Shown: positions 31,643-41,370, counted from the stretch's first letter. The stretch is 41,475 nucleotides of DNA from 43-108 sp001915545 (GCA_902491215.1 CABUGV010000032.1:1-41475); one strand, 5' to 3'. Notes: a model not told the origin generated them from the sequence alone. Program-made: numbers and translations.

Positions 31643-33006
31643 TTAATCCAACCCGGATATTTAAATTCGCAATTTCTCCATTCTTCATTTATTCGGACAT
31701 AAGTGGTCTTCTGCATATCTCTAATCCACTTATCGATTTTCTCTTCGCAAAGTTTATTGTGGACAATATCCTGCATAAGCTGATAATCGTCCCTCATATT
31801 CGCTTTATGTCCCTCAACTTTATTTTTAAGTTTAACAATTGCTACGACTTCCTTTTCGCTGTTGTTTATCATAACAAAAGGTTTAGAGATTTCCCCTACA
31901 TTCATGTTTACAACAACTTTTGCAACTTCCTGAGGAAGATCTTTCATCTCAAACTTTGATGAACCGGTATTAGGATTTACCATCAAACCATGGTTGTTAC
32001 GCGTATCCTTATCGGTAGAAATGTACTGCGTAGCCTCATCAAACGTAAAGACGTTGCGCCTTATCTCATCAGCGATTGAGTCAACTTCTGAAATTGTTTT
32101 TGTCAATTCCGCATCGGACACCTTTGGTCTGCGAAGAATATGTCTTACATTAATCCTGTCACCTCTTTTTTCTATGAGCTGAATTATATGGAAACCATAT
32201 TCCGTCTCAACAACCTTTGAGATAGTTTTAGGATCAGTAAGACTGAATGCGGCGTTTGCAAATTCCGGCACCATGTTACCACGTCCCATAAATCCCAATT
32301 CACCGCCGTGAACAGCAGAGCCCTTATCTTCGGAATACATCAAAGCCAATGTAGAAAACTGTGTCTGTCCTGAATTTATGCGCTCTGTGTAATCACGCAG
32401 TTCGTTCTTCACTCTATCAATTTCCTCTTGTGAAATTTCAGGTTCACGCATTATGATCTGCACTTCCACCTGAGTAGGAACAAAAGGAATACTATCTTCA
32501 GGAACATCCTTAAAATAGCGTCTTACCTGTGCCGGAGTAACCTTTATATCTTTCACAAGGTTATCCCTCTCTTGCGACATAATCTGATTATCACGCACGA
32601 TATCAAACAATTGTTCTCGTATCTGCGTCGTTGTTTTGCCGAAAATCTCTTCCATACGTTCTTTAGAACCAAAATTCTGTATATACAGATTTATCTGGTT
32701 CTCGACAGTCTGAAGCACTTCATTGTCAGACACCTCAATACTGTCTATAGCCGCCTGGTGGAGAAACAGTTTCTGAATGGCCAACTGTTCCGGTATCACA
32801 CAATACGGGTCACCGTCCCAGCGTTCACCTCTCGACTGTCCTTCAATCCTAGCCATTTCGACATCTGATTTAAGAATAGCCTGATCTCCGACCACCCATA
32901 TCACCTCATCTATCACATTGTTTTGAGCATTGGCACATAATGCAAGCAATGCGCAGCAGGCAGAAACAATATACCGTACTTTAGATCTCAACATAACATA
33001 TTTCAA
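31639..33006 (-). CDS. SurA-like periplasmic peptidyl-prolyl isomerase
   Basis: A 455-residue exported chaperone/isomerase for outer-membrane proteins. An N-terminal signal (KVRYIVSACCALLALCANA) precedes a SurA N-domain (VIDEVIWVVGDQAILKSDVE). Two parvulin modules follow: the first well conserved (QVEVQIIMREPEIS, YSEDKGSAVHGGELGFMGRGNMVPEFANAAFSL), the second (INVRHILRRPKVSDAELTKT) more divergent. The order N-domain, PPIase, PPIase and C-terminal segment is that of SurA. It is the second gene of the operon, 37 bases after the other parvulin gene and overlapping the OstA-like gene by four bases. Confidence 0.92.
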   Translation of the reverse strand: MKYVMLRSKVRYIVSACCALLALCANAQNNVIDEVIWVVGDQAILKSDVEMARIEGQSRGERWDGDPYCVIPEQLAIQKLFLHQAAIDSIEVSDNEVLQTVENQINLYIQNFGSKERMEEIFGKTTTQIREQLFDIVRDNQIMSQERDNLVKDIKVTPAQVRRYFKDVPEDSIPFVPTQVEVQIIMREPEISQEEIDRVKNELRDYTERINSGQTQFSTLALMYSEDKGSAVHGGELGFMGRGNMVPEFANAAFSLTDPKTISKVVETEYGFHIIQLIEKRGDRINVRHILRRPKVSDAELTKTISEVDSIADEIRRNVFTFDEATQYISTDKDTRNNHGLMVNPNTGSSKFEMKDLPQEVAKVVVNMNVGEISKPFVMINNSEKEVVAIVKLKNKVEGHKANMRDDYQLMQDIVHNKLCEEKIDKWIRDMQKTTYVRINEEWRNCEFKYPGWIK

Positions 33007-33043
33007 ATTTATGATTCAACAAATACTGATAAGCTCTACGACA

Positions 33044-34462
33044 TCAATGTTTATTGACTGTAGAAAGAACATCATCGTAAACCTTGACAGAATATTTCTT
33101 CTTCAGTTCCTCAACCCATTCACTTTCGAGCTTATTCTGAAGATCAGTTGTCACCTGTCCCTTGACATCCTTATAGCTCTTCGGCTTTTTCATCGTTTCA
33201 CCGAAAGCCATTGTGACAGGGAACGCCTTCATTGATGCTTCCTTGCCTGTCTTGAAAACAAGAAAATCGACATATTGGTTATCACCAGACTTATACAGGC
33301 CTCTCTCCATCCTTATCAACTTTACAGAATCATTCATAAGGTCATTCTTGAGCATAGACAACCATTCTTCCTCCTTCATGTCGTCATAAGCCTGTTTAAC
33401 CTTATTCATGACACTATCATTCTTTGCATGTATCACAAATCCCTTAAATCGAGGTTCATCCCATGCATATTTTTTCTTGTTCTTGGAGAACTGTTTTTCT
33501 AATGCTTTTTCGTCACCAGCAGCCTTATCCCAAACATTAATCTTACTAACCTCATACATCAATGTACCATCGCGATACTCTCTGGCCAAATTACGAACCT
33601 CAGGATTAGACATTTCTATTTTTGCCAATTCGGCATCTACTACTTCCTGGCGAGTTTTTCCGTTTGACTTCTTTACAAGAGAATCCAGCGCCATTCTGGC
33701 AGAAACATCTTTAATACCTCTAGATTCAAGGAATTTCACAATGTTGTCATGATGGAACTCATAAGATTCAAAAGGATGTCTGTCTGTAAGCTTTATAATA
33801 TGATAACCAACCGTTGTTCTTACCGGTTTAGATATTTCGCCAACTTTCAAAGCATTTGCAGCGGCTTCAAAATCAGGAATCATCATTCCCTTGCCGAACT
33901 GTCCCAAACTACCGCCTCGTGCAGCAGAACCTTTATCATCAGAACACTGCTTGGCCAACTCTTCGAAATTGCCTCCAGCCTGCAGAGCGTTGTATATGGA
34001 ATCGATTCTTTGCTTTGCAGCATCCTCCTCGGCTTTAGTTGCATTCTGACGAACAAGTACCAGAATATGTGAAGCAGTCAACAGATCCATACCATCGAAA
34101 CGTTTTTTGGTATTCTCATAAGTCTGTCTGGCCATATTCTCAATATATGCCGTATCAACGAGATAAGGCATCAACATCTGTTCTCTATATCCGTCAAGTT
34201 CTTTTTTCACACGAGTGAGCGTGTCTACATGAGCATCTTCTGCTGCAGCAACCTTAAGCTTGAAGTTGACAAAAAGCGGAACATAATCTTCTATACCCTT
34301 CTTGTCCAAAACACCATCAGCGTTATTCTTGTTGTATGAATATTCAAATTCAGAACGTGTTATGTCCTTGCCGTCTATAGTCATTATGACCGGATCTGCA
34401 TTCTGCGCCGACAAACATGTTGTGAACAACAAACCGGCATACAGCAATATGTTCTTTTTCAT
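33044..34462 (-). CDS. Parvulin-type peptidyl-prolyl isomerase (PpiC/PrsA-like)
   Basis: A 472-residue periplasmic protein with signal peptide MKKNILLYAGLLFTTCLSA. An N-terminal chaperone helix region (GKDITRSEFEYSYNKNNADG) is followed by one parvulin domain (about 125-235): LLTASHILVLVRQNATKAEE, CSDDKGSAARGGSLGQFGKG and VRTTVGYHIIKLTDRHPFE. A long helical C-terminal part ends in KLESEWVEELKKKYSVKVYDD. It is first in the cluster with SurA, OstA and mutL and is probably an outer-membrane protein folding factor. Its own promoter region (34463-34516) has only a near match (TATCTTCG). Confidence 0.92.
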   Translation of the reverse strand: MKKNILLYAGLLFTTCLSAQNADPVIMTIDGKDITRSEFEYSYNKNNADGVLDKKGIEDYVPLFVNFKLKVAAAEDAHVDTLTRVKKELDGYREQMLMPYLVDTAYIENMARQTYENTKKRFDGMDLLTASHILVLVRQNATKAEEDAAKQRIDSIYNALQAGGNFEELAKQCSDDKGSAARGGSLGQFGKGMMIPDFEAAANALKVGEISKPVRTTVGYHIIKLTDRHPFESYEFHHDNIVKFLESRGIKDVSARMALDSLVKKSNGKTRQEVVDAELAKIEMSNPEVRNLAREYRDGTLMYEVSKINVWDKAAGDEKALEKQFSKNKKKYAWDEPRFKGFVIHAKNDSVMNKVKQAYDDMKEEEWLSMLKNDLMNDSVKLIRMERGLYKSGDNQYVDFLVFKTGKEASMKAFPVTMAFGETMKKPKSYKDVKGQVTTDLQNKLESEWVEELKKKYSVKVYDDVLSTVNKH

Positions 34463-34516
34463 ATCTACAAAATATACTTTAAAATTTCATTTCACATAAA
34501 ACTTTGCGAAGATACT

Positions 34517-34560
34517 GAAAAAAAACAAATCAGGAGCTGTCGTCAATGCAACAGCTCCTG
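34517..34560 (-). terminator. Terminator of guaB
   Basis: CAGGAGCTGT (34531-34540) and ACAGCTCCTG (34551-34560) form a perfect 10-pair stem; on the minus strand it is followed by ATTTGTTTTTTTTC. It lies 77 bases after the guaB stop. Confidence 0.88.
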
Positions 34561-34636
34561 CAATATTATTTTTTTAACAATAAGTTGTAATGCTTCATAT
34601 TACGTACATGCATATAAAGCACACAAGTATCAGAAA

Positions 34637-36115
34637 TTACTGAGGACGGCTGTAATTAGGAGCCTCACTTGTAATTATGACCTCATGCGGATGACTCTCA
34701 AGAACACCTGCATTTGTGATTCTTGTGAACTTAGCGTTGTGCAAGCTTTCGATATCCTGCGCACCGCAATATCCCATACCAGAACGCAGACCACCTACAA
34801 GCTGATATATAACTTCTTCTACAGTGCCTTTATATGGAACTCTACCGGCAATACCCTCTGGAACAAGTTTCTTTACTTCTTTTACGCCAGCCTGGAAATA
34901 GCGGTCTTTTGAACCGTTCTCCATTGCTTCGAGCGAGCCCATACCTCTATATGATTTGAACTTTCTTCCGTTGAACAGAATTGTTTCTCCCGGAGCTTCT
35001 TCTGTTCCTGCAACAAGAGAACCGATCATGACACAGCTTCCACCAGCAGCAAGAGCCTTGACAACATCACCGCTGTATCTCAATCCTCCGTCAGCAATAA
35101 GAGGAACACCTGTACCCTTCAATGCTTCAGCAACATCATATATTGCAGTAAGCTGAGGAACACCAACACCTGCAACAACACGAGTTGTACAGATAGAACC
35201 AGGACCGATACCGACCTTTACGGCATCAGCTCCAGCATCGGCAAGCATCTTTGCAGCTTCTCCTGTAGCAACGTTACCTACAACGATATCAACATTAGGG
35301 AACGCCTTCTTAGCCTCCTTCAGCTTTTCGATAACATATTTAGAATGACCGTGAGCTGTATCGATTACGATTGCATCAACGCCAGCCTTGACCAAAGCCT
35401 CCATGCGCTCAAGCGTATCGTTTGTAACACCGACACCGGCTGCAACTCTCAAACGGCCCTTGGAATCCTTACATGCCATAGGCTTGTCCTTAGCCTTTGT
35501 AATATCCTTATAAGTAATCAGACCTATAAGTTTGAAGTTATCGTCTACAACCGGAAGTTTTTCGATCTTGTGCTCAAGAAGAATCTTCGAAGCAGATTCA
35601 AGATCTGTCTGCTGATGCGTAACAATAAGATTTTCGCTTGTCATTACCTCATCGATAAGCATTGTCATATCATCCTGAAAACGCAGGTCACGGTTTGTTA
35701 CAATACCGACCAGCTTGTTGCTGTCATCTACGACAGGAATACCTCCGATATGATATTCGGCCATCATATCCAAAGCATCCTTTACAGTCGATCCCCTCTT
35801 GATTGTGACAGGTTCATAGATCATACCGTTCTCTGCTCTTTTCACAATCGCAACCTGACGGGCCTGTTCTTCGATTGACATGTTCTTGTGTATAACACCG
35901 ATTCCACCTTCACGGGCGATGGCAATAGCCATAGAAGCTTCAGTGACAGTATCCATAGCGGCTGTCACAAACGGGACCTTAAGTTCAATGTTCCTAGAAA
36001 ATTTTGTAGTCAAAGAAACTGTTCTCGGCAAGACCTCTGAATATGCTGGAATCAACAGCACATCATCATAGGTCAGACCATCCATAACGACTTTATCTGC
36101 AATAAATGATGACAT
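34637..36115 (-). CDS. guaB: Inosine-5'-monophosphate dehydrogenase
   Basis: Oxidises IMP to XMP with NAD, the committed step of GTP synthesis. The 492-residue protein has the TIM-barrel start LTYDDVLLIPAYSEVLPRTV, tandem CBS domains (about 95-205; GIPVVDDSNKLVGIVTNRDL and LPVVDDNFKLIGLITYKDI), the phosphate-binding loop and catalytic Cys near 309 in VGIGPGSICTTRVVAGVGVP, the flap segment with GMGSLEAM, and VPEGIAGRVPYKG. Everything expected is present, including the C-terminal GMGYCGAQDIESL. It stands alone between a promoter-like element and a terminator. Confidence 0.97.
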   Translation of the reverse strand: MSSFIADKVVMDGLTYDDVLLIPAYSEVLPRTVSLTTKFSRNIELKVPFVTAAMDTVTEASMAIAIAREGGIGVIHKNMSIEEQARQVAIVKRAENGMIYEPVTIKRGSTVKDALDMMAEYHIGGIPVVDDSNKLVGIVTNRDLRFQDDMTMLIDEVMTSENLIVTHQQTDLESASKILLEHKIEKLPVVDDNFKLIGLITYKDITKAKDKPMACKDSKGRLRVAAGVGVTNDTLERMEALVKAGVDAIVIDTAHGHSKYVIEKLKEAKKAFPNVDIVVGNVATGEAAKMLADAGADAVKVGIGPGSICTTRVVAGVGVPQLTAIYDVAEALKGTGVPLIADGGLRYSGDVVKALAAGGSCVMIGSLVAGTEEAPGETILFNGRKFKSYRGMGSLEAMENGSKDRYFQAGVKEVKKLVPEGIAGRVPYKGTVEEVIYQLVGGLRSGMGYCGAQDIESLHNAKFTRITNAGVLESHPHEVIITSEAPNYSRPQ

Positions 36116-36138
36116 AAAAAATTAAAATTTATTGCGTG

Positions 36139-36146
36139 CAAATATA
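36139..36146 (-). promoter_or_regulatory. Possible -7 element of guaB
   Basis: TATATTTG followed by GC on the minus strand gives a predicted start near 36132 and a 17-base leader. The -33 element is unclear. Confidence 0.45.
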
Positions 36147-36237
36147 AGCATTTTTAGTGTTAAATGCATAATAAATCCCGGCATTTTTAACCCTATATGC
36201 AGAACGTTTTCCGTAAATTCCTACCGCACACAGAAGC

Positions 36238-36284
36238 ATAAAAAACAAAAAGCCGGAACATCCTTAATAACAGAACGTTCCGGC
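36238..36284 (-). terminator. Terminator of recQ
   Basis: GCCGGAAC (36252-36259) and GTTCCGGC (36277-36284) form a perfect 8-pair GC-rich stem; on the minus strand it continues into TTTTTGTTTTTT. It is 33 bases after the recQ stop. Confidence 0.87.
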
Positions 36285-36316
36285 AATATATACATAATTG
36301 AATTATTACAGCATTT

Positions 36317-38494
36317 TCAATTCGCCATTTCTGATATGAATTTTATTCTTACCAGTCTAATTTCATCTTCAGTGTAATCTTCATCAAGATTGTCCATAGC
36401 AGTATCAAGGTCATCGGTTTCACTTTCCTTGAAATAATCATAGATATCCTCTATACGGTCTTCGTCCATTACATCCTCAAGGAAATAATCGATATTGATT
36501 TTGGTTCCACTGTAAACGATAGCTTCTATTTCGTCCAGCAGTTCACTGAAATCTATGCCCTTCACCATAGCAATATCATCCAAAGCGACCTTTCTGTCAA
36601 TAGCCTGAATAATGCTGACTTTAAGTTTGGACTTGTTTGCCACTGTGCGTACACGCATATCTTCCGGTCTGACAATATCGTTCTCCTCACAATGTCTTCT
36701 GATCAGATCACAAAATGCCTGTCCGTATCTCTTGGCCTTTCCAGCACCAACTCCAGGTATATTCTGAAGTTCATCAAGATTTACCGGATAGATTGTAGCC
36801 ATAGCCTCCAATGAAGAATCCTGGAATATAACATAAGGAGGAACTTCCAGTTTCTTCGACAATGTCTTGCGAAGATCCACAAGCATAGCATACAGTTCAG
36901 GGTCAGTAACACCGGCACCGCCACCGTCTATTGCCATTTCCTCGTCCTCATCAAAATCATTATCTTCCACGACCTTGAAAGACGTAGGCTTCTTCAAGAA
37001 CTTGCGTCCTTCCTTTGTCACCTTTAGAATACCGTAATTTTCAACGTCCTTGTCGATATATCCGGCAAGCAGCGCCTGATTGATTATGGCATTCCAAACC
37101 TTTTCTTCCACATCGGCACCGGCTCCAAACTCCTCCAGTTCATCATGCTTATGCGCAAGAACCGCCTCTGCTTCGTTTCCTCTTAATATATCAATTATAT
37201 AATCCGCCTTGAAATTTTCCTTCACATCAATGATGGTTTCAAGGACCAGCATAAGATTTTCTTTAGCTTCCACTTTTTTCTTTGGATGTAAACAATTATC
37301 ACAATTACCGCAATTATCCTCTTCGTAATTCTCTCCGAAATAATGGAGAAGCATCTTTCTTCTGCACACCGACGTCTCGCAATAAGCGGCTGTCTCACGC
37401 AGGAGCAGACGACCTATATCCTGTTCTGCGACAGGCTTGCCCTCCATAAATTTCTCAAGTTTCTGAAGATCCTTATAAGAATAGAATGCTATGCATTTAC
37501 CCTCACCGCCGTCTCGCCCGGCACGACCAGTTTCCTGATAATATCCTTCGAGACTTTTAGGCATGTCGTAATGTATCACAAACCTCACATCCGGCTTGTC
37601 GATACCCATACCGAAAGCAATGGTCGCCACAATCACATCAATACGCTCCATGATGAAATCATCCTGAGTCGCAGATCTGGTAGCGGCATCCATACCTGCA
37701 TGGTACGAAGCAGCCTTTATGTCATTGGCCTTAAGAATATCGGCAAGTTCCTCTACCTTCTTTCGGCTCAAGCAATATATAATACCGCTTTTGCCCGGAT
37801 TGGACTTGATAAGTTTAATTATCTCCTTATCGATATCCTTTGTCTTCGGGCGTACCTCATAATAGAGATTAGGTCTGTTGAACGAAGACTTGAAATCCAC
37901 GGCATCCGTGATGCCTAGATTTTTCTTTATATCAGTTCTGACCTTATCTGTAGCGGTGGCAGTGAGAGCAATCACCGGAGCAGGACCAATTTCATTTATT
38001 ATCGACCTGATTTTTCTATATTCAGGTCTGAAATCATGTCCCCATTCCGAAATGCAGTGAGCCTCATCTATCGCATAGAACGAAATCTTCACAGTTTTCA
38101 AGAACTCAACATTCTCTTCCTTTGTGAGCGATTCAGGAGCTACGTAGAGCAACTTTGTCTTGCCGTTCACGATGTCAGACTTGACCTGTTCTATGCTAGC
38201 CTTGTTCAGCGAAGAATTGATGAAATGCGCAACGCACTCTTCCTCACTGATATTCTTAATGGCGTCAACCTGATTCTTCATCAGAGCAATAAGCGGAGAA
38301 ATCACAATAGCCGTACCCTCCATAAGCAAAGCAGGCAACTGATAGCACAAAGACTTTCCTCCTCCGGTAGGCATAAGGACAAAAACATCCTTCTGATCCA
38401 TCAGAGTTTTGATAATAGCCTCTTGTTCTCCTTTAAAGGTATCAAACCCGAAATAATATTTCAATGCCTCTTGCAATGTTGCGTGCTTATTCAT
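36317..38494 (-). CDS. recQ: ATP-dependent DNA helicase RecQ
   Basis: A 3'-5' superfamily 2 helicase of 725 residues for recombination and replication-fork repair. Walker A (TGGGKS, 43-48) and DEAH in AIDEAHCISEWGHDFRPEY are present, as are AFGMGIDKPDVRFVIH and QETGRAGRDGG. The RQC zinc-binding cysteines are in CRRKMLLHYFGE and NCGNCDNC. A winged-helix segment and an HRDC domain (about 530-610, LRKTLSKKLEVPPYVIFQD, IPGVGAGKAKRYG) follow. The acidic C-terminal extension of about 110 residues (ESETDDLDTAMDNLDEDY) is typical of Bacteroidetes RecQ. It has its own promoter although it sits downstream of clpX, 84 bases away. Confidence 0.96.
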   Translation of the reverse strand: MNKHATLQEALKYYFGFDTFKGEQEAIIKTLMDQKDVFVLMPTGGGKSLCYQLPALLMEGTAIVISPLIALMKNQVDAIKNISEEECVAHFINSSLNKASIEQVKSDIVNGKTKLLYVAPESLTKEENVEFLKTVKISFYAIDEAHCISEWGHDFRPEYRKIRSIINEIGPAPVIALTATATDKVRTDIKKNLGITDAVDFKSSFNRPNLYYEVRPKTKDIDKEIIKLIKSNPGKSGIIYCLSRKKVEELADILKANDIKAASYHAGMDAATRSATQDDFIMERIDVIVATIAFGMGIDKPDVRFVIHYDMPKSLEGYYQETGRAGRDGGEGKCIAFYSYKDLQKLEKFMEGKPVAEQDIGRLLLRETAAYCETSVCRRKMLLHYFGENYEEDNCGNCDNCLHPKKKVEAKENLMLVLETIIDVKENFKADYIIDILRGNEAEAVLAHKHDELEEFGAGADVEEKVWNAIINQALLAGYIDKDVENYGILKVTKEGRKFLKKPTSFKVVEDNDFDEDEEMAIDGGGAGVTDPELYAMLVDLRKTLSKKLEVPPYVIFQDSSLEAMATIYPVNLDELQNIPGVGAGKAKRYGQAFCDLIRRHCEENDIVRPEDMRVRTVANKSKLKVSIIQAIDRKVALDDIAMVKGIDFSELLDEIEAIVYSGTKINIDYFLEDVMDEDRIEDIYDYFKESETDDLDTAMDNLDEDYTEDEIRLVRIKFISEMAN

Positions 38495-38528
38495 AATTCC
38501 TTCTGATTAACTGAAATTTTGCTCCTAA

Positions 38529-38561
38529 CAAAGTTATAGACATAAAATGCAAACATGCAAA
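38529..38561 (-). promoter_or_regulatory. Promoter of recQ
   Basis: TTTG (38558-38561) and TAACTTTG (38529-38536) on the minus strand form a full Bacteroidetes promoter with a 21-base spacer. RNA would start near 38522, 28 bases before the ATG. Confidence 0.65.
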
Positions 38562-38578
38562 TATTTCAGTAGAAAAAT

Positions 38579-39835
38579 TCAGACGAACGCCACATTTTCA
38601 CATTTATTCAGACTAGTTTCCCGCTCCTTGAGCACATTCATATTGGCCTTGTCGAGTTGCGATTTGGCATATTCTATAGTGACTTCATAGTGGTCCACAT
38701 TCTGAGAAGGAATCTCATACATCGGTTCCATCATGATAGCCTCTACTATCGAACGCAATCCTCTTGCACCCAACCTGTATTCCACAGCCATATCGACAAT
38801 GAAGTCAAACACTCCATCTTCGAAAGTAAGCTTGACACCATCCAGTTCAAACATCTTGACATACTGCTTTATTATAGAATTCTTAGGTTCGGTAAGAATA
38901 CGCCTCAAAGCCTCTCTGTCAAGCGGTTCAAGATGCGTCAATATAGGCATACGTCCGATAATTTCCGGAATAAGTCCATACGCTTTCAAGTCCATAGGAG
39001 CTATATACTGCATAAGATTTGCCTTATTGATTTTGGCAACATTCTGCGAAGCACTATAACCGACCACGTGCGTGTTCAATCTCTGGGCAATACGCTTCTC
39101 GATACCGTCGAAAGCGCCTCCGCATATAAACAATATATTCTTCGTGTTCACCTGTATGAACTTCTGATCCGGATGTTTGCGTCCACCCTGAGGCGGAACA
39201 TTGATTATAGATCCTTCAAGCAACTTCAAAAGCCCCTGCTGAACGCCTTCGCCACTTACGTCGCGCGTAATGGAAGGATTGTCGCTCTTACGCGCAATCT
39301 TGTCTATCTCATCAATAAACACAATTCCACGCTCTGCAGCCGCAACATCATAGTCTGCCACCTGCAACAGACGCGACAAGATACTTTCCACATCCTCTCC
39401 GACATATCCGGCCTCAGTGAGCACCGTAGCATCCACGATAGTAAAAGGAACCACCAAAAGTTTGGCTATGGTTCTGGCCAAAAGAGTCTTTCCGGTACCG
39501 GTACTGCCGACCATGATGATGTTCGACTTCTCCAGTTCCACATCTTCGCCATCTCCGCCGTGCTTCAGCCTTTTATAGTGATTGTACACAGCTACAGACA
39601 AAGCCCTCTTGGCATCATCCTGTCCTATAACATAATTATCCAGATATTCCTTTATCTCCATCGGCTTAGGAAGAGTGTCAAGAGCAAAACGACTTTCCGT
39701 CTTCATGTTCTCCTTAACAATCTCGCCGGCTTGGGCCACACATTCATCGCAGATGCATCCGCTCACACCAGTAATGAGCATTCTTACATCTTTCTCCGAA
39801 CGTCCGCAGAAGGAACATTTCCTTGTTTTATCCAT
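38579..39835 (-). CDS. clpX: ATP-dependent Clp protease ATPase subunit ClpX
   Basis: The AAA+ unfoldase that feeds substrates to ClpP. From ATG 39835 it is 418 residues and starts MDKTRKCSFCGRSE; a 19-residue extension to 39892 precedes the zinc-binding domain and is not typical. Zinc ligands are C7, C10, C29 and C32. Walker A (GSTGTGKT, 110-117), Walker B (VFIDEIDKI), LLKLLEGSIINVPPQGGRKHP and the sensor motif GARGLRSI are present. The ClpP-binding loop appears in the usual place with FICGGAFDGIEKRI just before it. clpX follows clpP by 130 bases on the same strand. Confidence 0.97.
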   Translation of the reverse strand: MDKTRKCSFCGRSEKDVRMLITGVSGCICDECVAQAGEIVKENMKTESRFALDTLPKPMEIKEYLDNYVIGQDDAKRALSVAVYNHYKRLKHGGDGEDVELEKSNIIMVGSTGTGKTLLARTIAKLLVVPFTIVDATVLTEAGYVGEDVESILSRLLQVADYDVAAAERGIVFIDEIDKIARKSDNPSITRDVSGEGVQQGLLKLLEGSIINVPPQGGRKHPDQKFIQVNTKNILFICGGAFDGIEKRIAQRLNTHVVGYSASQNVAKINKANLMQYIAPMDLKAYGLIPEIIGRMPILTHLEPLDREALRRILTEPKNSIIKQYVKMFELDGVKLTFEDGVFDFIVDMAVEYRLGARGLRSIVEAIMMEPMYEIPSQNVDHYEVTIEYAKSQLDKANMNVLKERETSLNKCENVAFV

Positions 39836-39965
39836 ATTCTGATTTTTCAAATAATCACAATGAAACAGATGCGCACGCGGCATTCCTACCATGCGCGCAC
39901 CACTCTCAACGTTTCAATGCACGCACCAACATATATTAAGTCGGCACATGCAGTATACAAAACTA

Positions 39966-40634
39966 TTACTGTTTTCTAGCCAAAACCTCATCAATCATGC
40001 CATACTCCTTGGCCTCCTGAGCGGTCATCCAGTAATCTCTGTCTGAATCCTCCCAAACCTTTTCAAACGGTTGATGGGAATGATCAGAAATTATTGTATA
40101 CAATTCCTTTTTCAGCTTCTGGATTTCACGTGCAGTGATTTCAATATCCGAAGCCTGTCCCTGAGCTCCACCCATAGGTTGATGTATCATCACACGGCTG
40201 TGAGGAAGAGCAGAACGTTTTCCTTCCTGTCCTGCAACAAGAAGCACAGCCGCCATTGATGCAGCCATACCTGTACAGATTGTCTGAACATCACTGTTGA
40301 TGAACTGCATTGTGTCATATATACCAAGACCGGCACTGACACTACCGCCAGGTGAATTTATATATATGCTGATATCCTTGCCGCTGTCCACAGAATCAAG
40401 ATAAAGCAACTGTGCCTGCAGCGTATTAGCTGTATAGTCGTCGATTTGAGTACCGAGAAATATTATACGGTCCATCATGAGACGTGAAAACACATCCAGT
40501 TGAGTGACATTGAGCTGACGTTCCTCAAGAATATAAGGATTAAGATAACCCGCCTGTGATTTAATCACATCATCAAGCACCATACTGCTCATGCCCAGAT
40601 GTTTTGTTGCGTACTTTTTAAAATCGTCAATCAT
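39966..40634 (-). CDS. clpP: ATP-dependent Clp protease proteolytic subunit
   Basis: The barrel-forming serine protease of the ClpXP system. It has 222 residues. Ser126 lies in CTGMAASMAAVLL, His151 in SRVMIHQPMGG, and the Asp near 200 in DSDRDYWMTA. The handle and oligomerisation segments DISIYINSPGGSVSAGLGIY and LQAQLLYLDS are intact. The N-terminal 25 residues are a pro-region, usually processed. It leads the clpP-clpX pair; trigger factor (tig), which I would expect just upstream in many Bacteroidales, is not found in the 840 bases of repeat-filled DNA before it. Confidence 0.97.
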   Translation of the reverse strand: MIDDFKKYATKHLGMSSMVLDDVIKSQAGYLNPYILEERQLNVTQLDVFSRLMMDRIIFLGTQIDDYTANTLQAQLLYLDSVDSGKDISIYINSPGGSVSAGLGIYDTMQFINSDVQTICTGMAASMAAVLLVAGQEGKRSALPHSRVMIHQPMGGAQGQASDIEITAREIQKLKKELYTIISDHSHQPFEKVWEDSDRDYWMTAQEAKEYGMIDEVLARKQ

Positions 40635-40731
40635 AAATCGCTATAATTAATTCTAAACTCTATAATTTTCAGTAAAAAAACATCTCACCAAAACGAACTC
40701 CCGAAAACTATCTTTTTATTCGTTTATGGAA

Positions 40732-40760
40732 CAAAGATATAAAAAAGTTGCTATTACAAA
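40732..40760 (-). promoter_or_regulatory. Promoter region of clpP-clpX
   Basis: TATCTTTG (40732-40739) on the minus strand fits the -7 consensus, with TTTG at 40757-40760 after a 17-base spacer, slightly short. RNA would start near 40725, leaving a leader of about 90 bases. Confidence 0.55.
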
Positions 40761-40845
40761 ATCTATTTTCTCATTTTAATTCGCGAGCACTATATGTTCC
40801 CATTAACAAAAGAGAATCAAAGGCAAACACATCATTATATAAAAC

Positions 40846-40973
40846 AACTGCACAATGCCCGCGACGCGTCATCCCTGACCAAGACCAGGGACCTTATCTT
40901 CATGTGCTGTACAATGCAGACTAGGATAAGTACCACCATAATCATTAGATTCCTGGTCCCAGCCAGGAATGAC
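40846..40973. repeat. Structured interspersed repeat, copy 1
   Basis: A 128-bp unit that begins AACTGCACAATG and ends in AATGAC. Within it 40868-40973 is bounded by imperfect inverted repeats (GTCATCCCTG... and ...CCAGGAATGAC). The right end is itself a short hairpin, TTCCTGG/CCAGGAA, and the left end CCCTG/CAGGG. A middle pair is CTTATC/GATAAG. About 85% of positions look shared with copy 2 by eye. Confidence 0.85.
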
Positions 40974-41049
40974 TGTTGGGAAGCAATAGCAACAGCATAA
41001 ACCTATAGTTCTTATATTTTCTATCTTAAAACAAGTATGAACCCACGAA

Positions 41050-41178
41050 AACTGCACAATGTCCGCGATGCGTCATCCCTGGCAAGGACCAGGGGACCTT
41101 ATCTTCATGTGCTGTGCATTGCCGACCAAGATAAGTGCCACCATCATCATAAGATTCCTGGTCCCGGCTAGGAATGAC
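41050..41178. repeat. Structured interspersed repeat, copy 2
   Basis: A 129-bp unit of the same layout: AACTGCACAATG, then the GTCAT to ATGAC element at 41072-41178. The left hairpin is CCCTGG/CCAGGG, the middle stem CTTATCTT/AAGATAAG is perfect, and the right hairpin TTCCTGG/CTAGGAA keeps pairing through a G-U. Small reading frames running through it are artefacts of the repeat. Confidence 0.85.
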
Positions 41179-41370
41179 GGTGTAGAAGCCAACTGCCCAA
41201 TACTACACTTTTGTTCTTACCATCAAAAGAAGAGCAGTGCTATAAGCATCAGCAGATGCAAAACATAGAAAAGACAAACGAATGTCAAACTCGCTTGAAC
41301 AGGCGTTCAGCTTTTCTATGCACTCTTTTGTTCCTGTGTTCTTTTGTCCCAGATAGCATAAGCCCACTAT
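41179..41370. other. Spacer between repeat copies 2 and 3
   Basis: No gene is supported here. A minus-strand frame in this stretch encodes a phrase like NACSSEFDIRLSFLCFASAD, which I associate with short non-genic repeats scattered in Prevotella/Bacteroides genomes, so it may be a second repeat family. This is from memory and not verified. Confidence 0.3.

Noticed and set aside
38657..39979. A 440-codon plus-strand open frame
   Set aside because: It is antisense to clpX and reads as a His/Arg/Ile-rich shadow of it without domain features.
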